This document shows positions 13,082-24,140 of a DNA stretch of 64,000 nt, one piece after another. The stretch comes from Crotophaga sulcirostris. Lineage: Eukaryota > Chordata > Aves > Cuculiformes > Crotophagidae. The stretch's first letter is position 1; each line of letters opens with the position of its first letter. A program made the translations under genes and the position numbers. The notes below the pieces were generated by a model. That model saw only the letters and a program-made list of their open reading frames with translations. It was not told the origin of the DNA and did not search any database. The stretch lies in assembly GCA_013397455.1 (NCBI GenBank), contig VYZB01000040.1:1849717-1913716 (forward strand). The letters are read 5' to 3'.

Positions 13082-15173
13082 TATAGTTTCATAACACCAG
13101 ATGGAGATCGCTGTTGGCTGATAACACTAACATTATTAGTAAGGGTTTTGTACTTTTTTAGGGAGGAGAAGTAAATAAAAAAATGGATGGAATCTCCAAT
13201 TCTTTTTTTCCTTGAACCAATACCATTATTCTGAGATTTTGTTCAATTTGACCTGGAATATCTTCAGTCATGGCTCAATTCAAATGGAAACTGAACTGAA
13301 AAATGCATTGGTTCCTCTCTCTGAGCTTTATTAAGTAATTTTGTAATAAAGTTGCATAGAAACGGAAGCTCCAGACTTCCACTTTGTGAAAGAGCTTGTA
13401 AATTCCAGACATGCTTCTGTCCAAATCAGAGCAAAACCCCAAATATTTCAAGATACTATATGAATGAGAAATTATCTCAAATGTGATCTTTTTAGTTCAT
13501 TGCGATATTCATTTTTTCAAAAGCATCATTCAATTTCAACTTTTATAGGCTACTGGTATGCAAAGTAGAAAAATTGAAAATAGAAACACTTTTCAAAATT
13601 AAAGGATAGTGGAGTCCATTTTTAAATGTACAAATGGAAAATTTTAATTATTTTGTAACATTGTAATGATTTCCTTTTGATAAGTAAGTAATTGCCCATC
13701 CTTTGTGAAATGTACTAATTTGGGAATCTATTTCAACCGAATTTTGTTCCCTCAAAGTTTCTCTCACCAGTTCTTTTATATTAAAACAGGTGTTAAATAT
13801 GGGCATGTGGGAAGGATTTTCCATGGAAAATGCTTTTTACTAATGGTGAGGGGCATGTGTGAGCATCACAGGCTGTAAATAATTAACAACACAGTTGAAA
13901 ACCTATTTCCATTAGGTATGGCATTAGATATGGCACACGGCTAACTTCAAATGCAGAATTAGCTTCACAAAGTTACTGGGAGTAACAGGACCCTTTTCCA
14001 TCATAAAATGAGGCAGCATGTGTTAAGTGTTTTATTGACCTGGAACATAAGACACAGGCTCAGAGTATCTGCTCTTTGCTGTACATGTGACAGGTGACTT
14101 TTTGTACATATGGGTGTTACAAAGATGCACAGCATCAAACCAAGCTTAAATGCATGGATAATAACAAAGATTTGAAATTCATGAGTATTCTTAAGAGAAG
14201 ACAGGTGAGCACACCAATGCAATGAAAGCAGCTCACTAGACAGAGAATAATCTCCAGCACAGTATCCACGTATAAGGAATATTAACACCCTGAATGAGTG
14301 TAAGGGTAATTAAAGCTGCTTGCCAACCTGTTAATCAAAAGAGAATATTATCCAGGAAATTATGGACCCAAATAATGATCCTTTTCTGAGCCTCAGTTAA
14401 TTCCAGAATTTTAATATTTTATTTTTTACAATAAGCTCCTGATTTTAACTTGTAATAAAAACATCTGCAAACTTCCAGTGGGTTTAGTCATCTCAGATTG
14501 ATACAACAAAAGCAGGGGAAGAGAAATCCTGGCATGATCTATGCAAGACTCTTTTTAATATACATTTTCCATACACAAGCTTACATTACAGAACAGTTAA
14601 TCAATGGGAACATTGTGCTGGCATCTGTGGGTAAAATCTAGACCTTCATGTTGACACCTTTCAAATATTTATACTGGTTATTGTATCAACACCTTAGTGA
14701 TCTTTCAGCCAAGTTATACACACGGCCACATTTTGAAAAGTGGAATCTCAAATAGCTTTTTTTTTTTTTTTGCTGTGCGCTGCAGTGTGTATCAAATTTG
14801 TAAGAAGAATAAACTTGTGCAATTTTTCAGTCCAGCTTCAGAACTGATGTGCATGACTAAACCTGATGGGTACAACATTTGGCTGCAAACTTCGAAAACA
14901 TGGGTCCTATTTCCACGTAAGTATTTCAAATTACAATGGCAAGACTTTTAAAGATATTGAAGGTTTTAGTCCAATTTAACTAGGTGTTTTCCCTCATTGC
15001 ACCATGTCAGAGCAGACTTAGGCTGTGTCTAGACAACAGGGTAACACCTCGAAGCTAGCATTGCTCCAGCACGTCTCTCCACAGTGATAGCACGTCTTGT
15101 CCCAACCATTTCTCCACGTCATATCAATACAGTTGTACAAGGCACAGTCAATGCCAAGTCTGGATCCATGTAA
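13082..15173. other. Unique AT-rich non-coding DNA
   Basis: No recognisable gene or mobile element. A 15-base T homopolymer lies at 14757-14771. The open frames at 14001-14288 and 14697-14951 have no homology that I recognise. Confidence 0.55.
14757..14771. repeat. Poly(T) run
   Basis: Fifteen consecutive T residues. No SINE or processed pseudogene body is visible next to it on the minus strand, so it is treated as a simple homopolymer. Confidence 0.9.
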
Positions 15174-15279
15174 ATTCAGTGCCATGGTTTAGGTGATGAG
15201 TTGGTGTTAGTTTAGGGTTATAGGCTGGACTCGATGATCTCAGAGGTCCTTTCCAACCTTGTAATACTGTCATACTGTT
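15174..15279 (+). mobile_element. CR1 LINE 3' end, copy 1 of a tandem pair, ATACTGTG-tail type
   Basis: Only the last ~105 bases of a CR1 are present, starting at TTCAGTGCCATGGTTTAGG. The fragment holds a short GTTGGT/GTTAGT stretch, the GGACTCGATGATCTCAGAGG box and the TTTCCAACCTTGTAATACTG end, with a degraded tail (ATACTGTCATACTGTT). It belongs to the same type as the copies at 15280, 38240, 40498 and 50284. There is no coding part. The next copy follows directly in the same orientation. Confidence 0.9.
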
Positions 15280-15544
15280 CGTCAGGGAAAGTTTAGCCTT
15301 GATATTAGGAAAAAGTTCTTCACTGAAAAGGTAATTAGCCATTGGAATGCACTGCCTAGGGAGGTGGTGCAGTCACCAACCCTGGAGGTGTTTAAGAGGA
15401 GATTGGATGGGGCACTCAGTGCCATGGTTTAGATGATGGGTTGGTGTTGGTGTTAAGTGTTGGGTTATAGGTTGGACTCAATAATCTCAGAGGTCCTTTC
15501 CAACCTTGTAATACTGTGATACTGTGATACTGTGATACTGTAAA
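15280..15544 (+). mobile_element. CR1 LINE, 5'-truncated, copy 2 of a tandem pair, ATACTGTG-tail type
   Basis: The copy begins at CGTCAGGGAAAGTTTAG, which corresponds to the segment of the 50284 copy just before the conserved [10 protein letters not shown] end of ORF2. It runs through the ORF2 stop, a GTTGGT-rich 3' UTR and the GATGATC-equivalent box (here GGACTCAATAATCTCAG), and ends in about four ATACTGTG units at 15511-15542. Translation of the coding part is recognisable ([18 protein letters not shown], then [14 protein letters not shown]) but is not a functional protein. It starts exactly where copy 1 ends. Confidence 0.93.
15511..15542. repeat. (ATACTGTG)n tail of CR1
   Basis: Four near-perfect 8-bp units form the 3' terminal tail of the preceding CR1. 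This is the family's terminal direct repeat and not an independent microsatellite. Confidence 0.9.
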
Positions 15545-17199
15545 CCTTCTTCTGCCTCCTCTCACCCACCCTGGAGCTCCCCAGTTCACAATATCACAGC
15601 ATGAACCGCTAGGGAATTGAGATTCAGCAAGTACTAAATGTAACCCCAGGAGAAGGTGCTGGGTGGAGTTCATCTTCACCACCTGCACATGAGGTGCTGG
15701 ATGAGCTGCCCATTCCTGGCAGTGGAGTGGGATGAAAGGGAGGGGAGAAGAGTGACTCACCCTCTGGAGGCATCTCCCTCACACCCTGCACTGCACAGCA
15801 GACCTGGGTAAGACATTCAAGCTGAAGACAGAGCCTGCAGAGACCTTGTAGCCCATTTGACCCACCCTGCAGGCACTGGGCTCTGGTTTGTATTTGCATC
15901 CCAGCCTTTTGCTATCACCTAGGACAAATCGTTCTCTCTGCCTCAGTTCCCACCCATAACATACAAAGGTAGTGCTCCCTCCTTGCAAGCTTGTCTTATC
16001 TGCTTAACTTGAAAATGCTGTTTTGTAGCTGCATATTGAGGTCTTTTGCTGGTGGACCTGTGCTACAAGCCATACGTTACTCTGAAGTCAAGAAGTTACC
16101 CTTGATCACCGACTGGAACATTGAAAAAGAGCTGTTATAACTCCCTTGACAAGACCTCATTTGTCATTTAAAAATCTGCTTCAGTTTATATATTTATTTT
16201 TCCATCACAAAGGAAAGTGAATAAGGAGCCAATTTTCAGCAATCTTTGCTTGTTTTAAATTGCAAAGTCTAGAAACACCCCGAGCAGACACACGGAAAAC
16301 TGTTTGTATGACACTGGTCCAACACTTTTCCAAGTGCTATGAATATTTAATTAGAATAGGCACTTTCAAAGTGCAGATACTTCCATGAGTATTTTCCTTC
16401 TGAGCTATAGTTTCTCCCTATTCGAATGTAGAAATCAGATGACTATCCCATTCATTACCCAGCCAATTTTTCTGGTTAGATCTCATAGCCAAAATAACAG
16501 GCTTTTTTAGGAGCTGCACTGGTGTTTTAACAGACTTATAAAAGGCAGCCCTGTGTTGCATCTCTAAATACTGGCACTTAAGCTGCTTGGTTGGAAGCAG
16601 TTGCCTTGTATACGTGTATACTTACAAAGATTTTCTGTTGCTGACAGAAAGAAATTACTGTTCTTCTACTGAATAAACAGATCATTGTGGATTTCTCTCT
16701 TCCATTGCCTCAGCCACTGGAGAAGTCCTTACGTCAAGAACTAGGATATATTCCTTGGGTGTAGGGGCGGCTGTTGTTTAGCAAAGAGCTGACAAATGAA
16801 ATGTAACTGGCTTTGCCCTATGTTGAAGTTAATCCGTAAACGCATGAAGGAGTGAGGTGCTCCTTTAAATATTGTGCTTCAGAAAAATTCTCTTGAGATT
16901 TATTTAGTGGCCATATTAAAACATTAGGTTCCTTTGCAATGGTTGATACACCTGCAGCTTCCCCCCAAAAGGGTATGAACATAAACTGAAGTTTGATTTG
17001 GCCACCACATTGGCGTCACCATCATGACATGAAACTCTTGCATCAACACAGAGGCAGTAAGTTTGCTGCTCACTTCTCATTTTGGGGTTTTGAGAGCAGA
17101 AATTCAGTGGTTTCAGTGTGCCCATGTAAGACAGATGCTTGTTCTTTTGTACCACAAGTAAGTCTTTCACCAAACTGACTGGAAAAATTGATGTGTCAG
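15545..17199. other. Unique non-coding DNA between CR1 copies
   Basis: Apart from the MIR-like relic at 15905-15975, nothing is recognised here. Several minus-strand open frames (15416-15760, 15624-15899, 15779-15988) overlap CR1 or unique DNA and have no family resemblance. Confidence 0.5.
15905..15975 (+). mobile_element. MIR-like SINE relic
   Basis: The segment GCTATCACCTAGGACAAATC followed by GTTCTCTCTGCCTCAGTTCC and CACCCATAACATAC aligns by eye with the MIR 3' half (tgaccttgggcaagtcac... ctctgtgcctcagtttcc... catctgtaaaat). MIRs are ancient tRNA-derived SINEs found in all amniotes and are scarce and degraded in birds. The tRNA-like head is not recognisable. The call rests on an ordered set of short matches and not on an alignment score. 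Confidence 0.55.
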
Positions 17200-18021
17200 A
17201 AGGCCAGGATGTCATTCAGAGGGACTTGGACAAGCTGTAAAAATGGCCCACATGAACTTCACGAGGTTCAACAAGGCCAAGTGCAAGGTCCTATATCTGG
17301 GTTGGGGCAGTCTTCGGTTTCAATACAGGCTGGAGGACGATGTGATTGAGAGCAGCCCTGCTGAGAAGGACTTCAGGGTGCTGCTGGATGAAAAGCTGGA
17401 CATGAGCCAACAGTGTGCACTCACGGCCCACAAAGTCAACTGCGTCCCTGGCTGCATCGAAAGAAGCAAGGGCAGCAGGTCAAGGGAGGTGATTCTGCCC
17501 CTCTACTCAGCTCTGGTGAGATCCCACCTGAAGGACTGTGCTCAACTCCGAGGGCCTCAGCACAAGAAGGACATAGAGTTGTTGGAGCAAGTCCAGAGGA
17601 GGGCTATGAAAATGATCCAAGGGCTGGAGCATCTCTGCTGTGAGGACAAGCTGAGGTTGTTCAGCCTGGAGAAGAGAAGGCTCTGGGGAGACCTCATAGC
17701 AGCCTTTCAGTACCTGAAGGGGCTACAGGAAAGATGGTGACAAAGTTTTTAACAAGGTCTTTTGTGACAGGGTAAGGAGTAACGGTTTTAAACTCAAAAA
17801 AAGGGCAGATTTAGACTGCATATAAGGGTGGGGAAACACTGGAACAGATTGCCCAGGGAGGTAGTGGAGGCCCCATTCCAGGAAACATTCAAGGATTGGA
17901 TGAGGCTTTGAGCAATCTGATGGAGTTAAAATATCCCTGCTCCTGCAGGGGATGTGGACTAGATGACCTGTAAATGTCCCTTTTATACTCAAAGCATTCT
18001 ATGATTCTATGACTCTATGAC
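17200..18021 (+). mobile_element. CR1 LINE, 5'-truncated, ATTCTATG-tail type, with RT C-terminal frame
   Basis: About 820 bases. The 165-codon frame 17243-17740 is the C-terminal third of CR1 ORF2: FNKAKCKVLYLGWG, then [53 protein letters not shown] and [20 protein letters not shown], each a well-known conserved block. The frame opens upstream without a real start codon and is simply the 5' truncation point. After 17740 the frame is lost by small deletions, but the [17 protein letters not shown] and LDEALSNL regions can still be traced in the DNA. The element ends with GGACTAGATGACC, then ATTCTATGATTCTATGACTC. It is dead, and the erosion suggests moderate age. Confidence 0.95.
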
Positions 18022-20540
18022 TTATGTTTACTCACTGAAGGTCTTTCAGCAGACACTGGCATAAGACAGTTCCCAAGAATGGTAGGAGGTGAAGAATCCA
18101 GTCACTTCTCATGGGAACTTTTCCCAAATTTTAATTGTTCCTCCATAAAAATATGTCTGGCTTCAACTTGGTCATGCCTTTGTCTGTAAGAGCACAGGGA
18201 CCATTGGTCTCAGTACTTTTCTGTGTGTGAAAGAACGTACAGACCGAAATTAATTCATCTCTTGACCTCTATTTTCAGTCATCTTCTGATAACCTAAGAT
18301 CTTCCTGCATAAATCCCTCATTACAAATTATTTTCTTTGGCTGTGAAAAAGATTTGTAGCTATAATTCTATTTTTTCTCTGACCTCTCTCCCATCCCATA
18401 ATGTCTTTACTAAAATGTGGATCCTACTAAAAGACACAGTATTGCAGGATCTGCCTTATTAATGGTTTTAATGGCAATAAAGTCCTGTCTTCCACTAAAT
18501 CTTGCTGCTCCTCTATTCGCCAAGAAGAATCATGTCTCTTATAGTGGTGTATAGAAGAAATCATTTTCATCTTGACATTCACTTAGTAGTGGTAAAATTT
18601 TACACATGCCAGTGTATCCCTGTGTGCAGTATTATAGAGATACCATGTCATGAGAAATTATTAGAAGTGGCATATTTAATAGCTCGTAGTTGCAGTTAAA
18701 TCATTGATGATGTCTCAGTGACACTGAGAGCAAAGGCTTGTCAGTGTTTCCATTATATCTGCCTGTGTCTTGGAATGTTTTAGATTACATTAATAAGAAA
18801 AATGCAGCATTTTGTTTGCCAGACAGGATGTAAATGGCCTTGCAATATTCAATAATGTTCTAACTGGTATTGTGTAGAAGAAGCAGCATAATGTTCCCAC
18901 ACATGGGGTTCACTTACTGTGATGAGGACAGTTTTATGGCCTTCTTTATTTCTTTGAAATGCAATGAGAAAATGTGAGGATTTTTTTTTTCTGTTATTTA
19001 AATGCTGCATAATCAGCAGACTGACTCCTGTTTCTGTGGACATCTCCTGGGAATCACAGAAGACTCCAGCAGGCAGGTACCCAGCCCTTCAGGAAAACAT
19101 TAGCATATAAAATATTTAACAACGTCACATTTTCTCCCAACTGTTTGTCAGCCATTCGAATAAAACATTTGATTACACCACAAGCTGCCAAAACGTCAGT
19201 TAAGTAAATTGCCTGGGGAGAAGACGAGTGGAAAGTTGCAAGTCATAAAAGTACCTAAACTGTTGGGGGAAAAGAATGTGACAAACTTCATTTCTTTTAT
19301 TTTTGTAACAATGATCAGCACCTGATGCCTTTTTATCCAGCTTTACTAGATTTAGATGGAAAAAAAGCCCCTGTTTTCTAAGACTAGAGAGTTAACTATA
19401 ATCTTTTATAGGTACAAAGATGTTCCCTTTTTCTTTATGTCCTTAACACATACTGTGACTTAGCTTTGCTTTTTCCTCATATGCACACTCAGGTCTGTGT
19501 ACGCAGAAACACATTGTTGTATGAGGTGTAATACCCAATCTTGGGTACATGTTTTCAACATCACAAAATTCAGGGCTTAAAGATACACACAAGTCTTGAT
19601 GGTTGGAGAGCTGGGAAAGTGTGCCTTACAGAGAAATGTCAGGCACTTGGTCTTCTGAAGTCCTCAAAAAGATCAGGGAGGAATATGATTTCAGTGTCAA
19701 AAAGTCTACACATTTTCTTTAAGACAGCCTATATATCAGATACCAAAAGGCTTTTTAAAATAGCACAAAAAGACTGAAAATTAAAGGCAAAGACATCCCA
19801 ACAAGAACTATGGAATAATTATCTACCAGAGAGGGTGAGTTTGAGGAAACAAGTTGCCAAAGGAACTGGTGGGTTCCCATCTCCTGAAGCGGCCTCCAGA
19901 TGCTTTCAGTTTCATGGAAACAAGGCACCTGGCTGCGTGTAGATGATACTCAGTGAAATACGACGGCTCTGTCATGACAAAGTGCAGAGGAGAAACAAAT
20001 ACGGCTCCTTCTTAACTTTAAATATGTAACTGCAAGGCTGATCAATCTATGCTCTACTTTCCTTCCCCAAAATGCCCTGGGAAATTGGCAATGTTGATTA
20101 CCAAACTCTATGCTGCTATTTATTATTGATTAAGTTTTATTGCAATAGTACTCACAGTGCAGGACACAACATGATATCATTTACACAATTGAATTGCTTC
20201 CATCTAAGGGTCATTGTGTTAACATCCAGGAGAAAAAAAACCCTTAGCTATGTTATTTCTCATTGCACCTAATGGGATTTCACAGAGAACTCAGGATGTC
20301 TCAACAAGAAAATACCAAGCAGATGTAAGTGTCTAGGAGAGTAACCAAATGTAAAGATGAATACAATCATCATACACACTTATTCACTTCTGTAAACACA
20401 GTTAATGGGAGAATCAGCATCCCTAACATCCCATCTTCCTTTTACCCAAAGGACTATTTGCTAAATTTAATGTGAACCTGCCCTACCCCTCCACTATAGG
20501 CAGAATAGAGAAACACCAAAGCCTCAGCAACCCTGCTTAT

Positions 20541-20574
20541 CTTGCAGACACAAAACACTTGCAGACACAAAACA
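20541..20574. repeat. Perfect 17-bp tandem duplication
   Basis: The 17-base unit CTTGCAGACACAAAACA occurs twice head to tail without a mismatch. The lack of divergence indicates a recent local duplication, and it is a likely length polymorphism. Confidence 0.9.
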
Positions 20575-21808
20575 TTTTAGGTGGGATTTTCAAAAGTTTT
20601 GGTTTCCACTGAACTCTGCAGCTCCTGAAGGTTTATGGGATGAGAGCTAAAATTCCCATTCTTGATATCTGCCATAAAGCAGACCCTAATCAGAGCATAC
20701 CTTCCCATAACTCATCTAGGCTACCAAGCTTACGATCACAAGTGGCAGCCTGTTGTATTGAACTGGTTAACATTTGCCAGAGCTTGGCTTTGTGGATGGT
20801 CATACAGTGTTATTGTAGACTTTCATCTCTGGTTTTCATTTACAGCATTTTTCCTCTTTCAAATCTGTTATATTTTATTGCCTTTATTTTAAGTTTTACC
20901 ATTTTGGATATTCTGAGGCATATTTTTTTGATATTATTTGACTCCATTAAGTAGATACACGGTTCCAACTATGTTTAACAGACGTGAAGTGCTGCAATTT
21001 TTTATACTGTTATGATAGTACAATCTGTAAAAGTCTGGCTTTCTAAGCAATATGTTGTATTTAAAATGCTCTTTTAAAACACAGTGAAATAGATGTAAAA
21101 ATACATACGGGTCATTAAAATATCTATATAGCTAGTCTTTCTCAGTAAGAAAACAATACATAAAATATCATCCTGTTCCCAATGTTGATTTTTTAAAAAA
21201 AGGAAATTTCCTTGGCTGCTGCTAAGTATGAAGTTTTAGTAAGATATTTTTCTCTCTTCCTCTGTCATCTGTTTCTTTTATGTTACCGTTTAGTTATTCA
21301 CGGTGGCTCTCACACCTTTTTTGCTTTTGCTTTTGCTGTTGTTGCTCCAGCGTGCACAAAGCTTTTATGCCAAATGTCTGAGTTTGTGGAGAGTATCAGA
21401 ACTGGAGATTGCAGACAGCCTCAGGGTGGTGGGACTCTGAGTCTGGAGAGGGCATTGCTGATTCTCCTAGCAGGAAAACATTCCAGTGCAGAAGCCTCTG
21501 GGCAAAACTGAGTGCAGAGATATCAAACCAGGTAGTAATGATGGCTCCTTCTAACTTTAATTTCAACAAAGCTCAATAAGCCATGACAAATTGCAAACAC
21601 TGCTCTTAGGTAAAATGCAGGGACACTTACAGTGCCATCTCTGCTTTCAAACACCTTTAGTCCCTCCTTTTTTTTGGCTGTATTTGAAAAGAGAGATGTT
21701 TAAACCTACTGCACATAGTTAAAAGTCACTTTATAAAAATATCCTGTCTGCTAGAGCAGTTTGCCAGAGAAAGCAAGTTGTTCATATTCAGGTGCAGGGA
21801 AGAGCAGG

Positions 21809-21823
21809 AAAAAAAAAAAAAAA
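21809..21823. repeat. Poly(A) run
   Basis: Fifteen A residues. There is no SINE or retrocopy body that I recognise immediately upstream. Confidence 0.9.
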
Positions 21824-24127
21824 CAGTGCTCATATTTTGTTGGGAATGTTTGGCCATGAGTTCATCCCACTTTCTGCAGACACTCAGAGCTACCCACACT
21901 CATTACATAGCCAACATAGAGAAGGACCCTTCCAAAAGAAGACTTCCCCACCAAAAGTTCTGACTCAAGTCTGGAGATATGTCTCTCTCCATCATTCACA
22001 GAGGATTCCCAAAGTAAAGGCAAGGTGCCTCTGGTAAGCCAGGTGGGATAAATCAGAGCTAAAACATGTGAAATGTGACCAGGGCTCTGGGTAGCACAGT
22101 GATGCTCCACATCACATCCAGGGCAAAGCTCTGGGAAGCCAATCAGCTTCTCTGTGCATTGTGCTTAACTTGAACTCAAGTCCTACATGAATTATTATAG
22201 TCTGGTTTATAAAAGTGAAAGGGTAGGATCACACACATCCCAGCAAATTAATTCCCAGAAAGCACTCGCCTTTGGAAAATGAATAGAATCCCATAAGTTT
22301 CTCAAGGTGGGAGCTACTAAAGCTGACATCTGAGAAGTGAAAACAATCCAAGAGGGCATCTATGTCACATTAGCAACTTCCTTATGAGCTCCTGTTTTGT
22401 CAATCTGAACCCCTGGCAGAGAGATTTTCTGATGATATGAATCACGATGACATGAAAAATGAATTAAATCAGGAAAGTCCCATTTCATTTATAAGGCTCA
22501 GTTTTCATTATTTCCCACTGCAAAGGAAGTGGAAGAGTGAAACATCTGGTCCTGTCGATGGGCTTTCAGCCAAAGCTTCAACGTCTGCCACTGAGCTGAA
22601 ATAACAGCAGCCTAATCTCAGTATTGTCTTTAGCTTTTCCAAAAACTCTTCCTCCACAATGAGACAGCGGAAAGAAATCTTCCCTCTGTGTTTTATTTCA
22701 GGCATAGCACACTAAGCTACAACCACACACCAACAACAGAAACTCTCCCTACAGAATCTTGCCACTTTCAAAAGGCCATAAACGTTCAGACAAGAAGCAG
22801 GGTTCATCAGGGCTAAGCAATTAATTTCTCTTAAAAGATAATTTTTACCAAGTCCAGTTTAGCAGGAGGTGGCACCTTGCTTTTGAACAGCTGGGAAACA
22901 CTCCCAGGGAATGTGGGAGAGCAGCAAGAAACATGGAGGTCCCAGCAGAAATGAAAGAATTTTATGTCTGAGGTCATGATAAGATTCAGGGAAACGTGTA
23001 TTTCAGACCAGATCCAAAGTGGATCTGTGGTTCAGTGCCTGAACTTATATAACCTCATAAATACATGCAATTTTACACTTCTGCAATGTCCCCCATGTCT
23101 GCAGTGTGAATCATAATTGACTTTAGCACCTCAAAACCCAGAAATCTACTATACAGTAAAGAGATGAACAAGTTGGGTGGTATTCTGAACGAGACATACT
23201 GTAATAAAGATATTTTAAAAAACCCCTCTAAAAACTCCTTGTCCCAATGTAAGAAACTTCCAGATGTTTCGGGGGAGGAGAAAACTCTTGCAACAAGCAG
23301 TTCACCTGTATGCAGTGATGCACCTCTAGCACTTCCCTCCAGAGACGTGAGTGCTCCCTGTCTCCAGGGATTAGATGTTGGACTGCAGGACACCTCCTGT
23401 TTTATTTCCTTTCACCTACAAATAACTGTGTTTCTAGATGATAACAGTGTCTGAAACAGTGCCTGCACATTGAGAGAGATGAGTTCAACTATTGTCCTTC
23501 AAAGAAGAGGAGAAAAAGGTGAACTGATGTGACTGGTCCCCAGATCTGCTCGGGACCTTGCCAGCAGGGTCTCTAGTGATTGCCCAGGATCTCTCCAGGT
23601 AAAATCACACTGGTACTCACTTGGATATTTGGAGTTTAAGTCTCTGCAACTGATCTTGCAGAGAGGACAGGGTAATCAACAGCCACCTAACGCAGTGAGA
23701 AACTAATTCTCATTAAAAAACACCCAGCTGCCCAGGAGTTACTCTAATACCCAGGTAAGTGCTGTTTAAGCTCCAGTAGCAATCACTTTTCCATGCTGTC
23801 CAAGTTTTGCAGCACTAAAGGGAATTTGTTTTGTAGCTTAGAAAACAACTGACATCCCAGTTTCAACACTGTGTCTTAAACAGCCATTACTGCTCCAGAT
23901 GCCAGGAAATATTTTATAAGTCAAACATGCCACATCAGGTGTGATATCTCACCCTTTCTGTACTCACAGACAAGATATTTTTGAGTGATTTTTCAGTAGA
24001 CACTTTCTCCCCCTTTTTCCTATTCCCCCTCAGCAGGCAAATGAAGTTGAACACCTCCACAGACTCAGTTTAGCTCATCTTAAAGCAGGCAAAATCCAGA
24101 GAACTCATTCCATTTTTATTTCCTTCC

Positions 24128-24140
24128 TTTTTTTTTTTTT
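24128..24140. repeat. Poly(T) run
   Basis: Thirteen T residues following a TTCCTTCC segment. A simple homopolymer with no associated element seen. Confidence 0.85.

Noticed and set aside
12826..13092. Open frames spanning the N run on both strands
   Set aside because: They exist only because unknown bases cannot contain stop codons.
19800..19960. Segment vaguely like a CR1 ORF2 end and 3' UTR
   Set aside because: Individual words match, but order and spacing do not hold and no tail is present.
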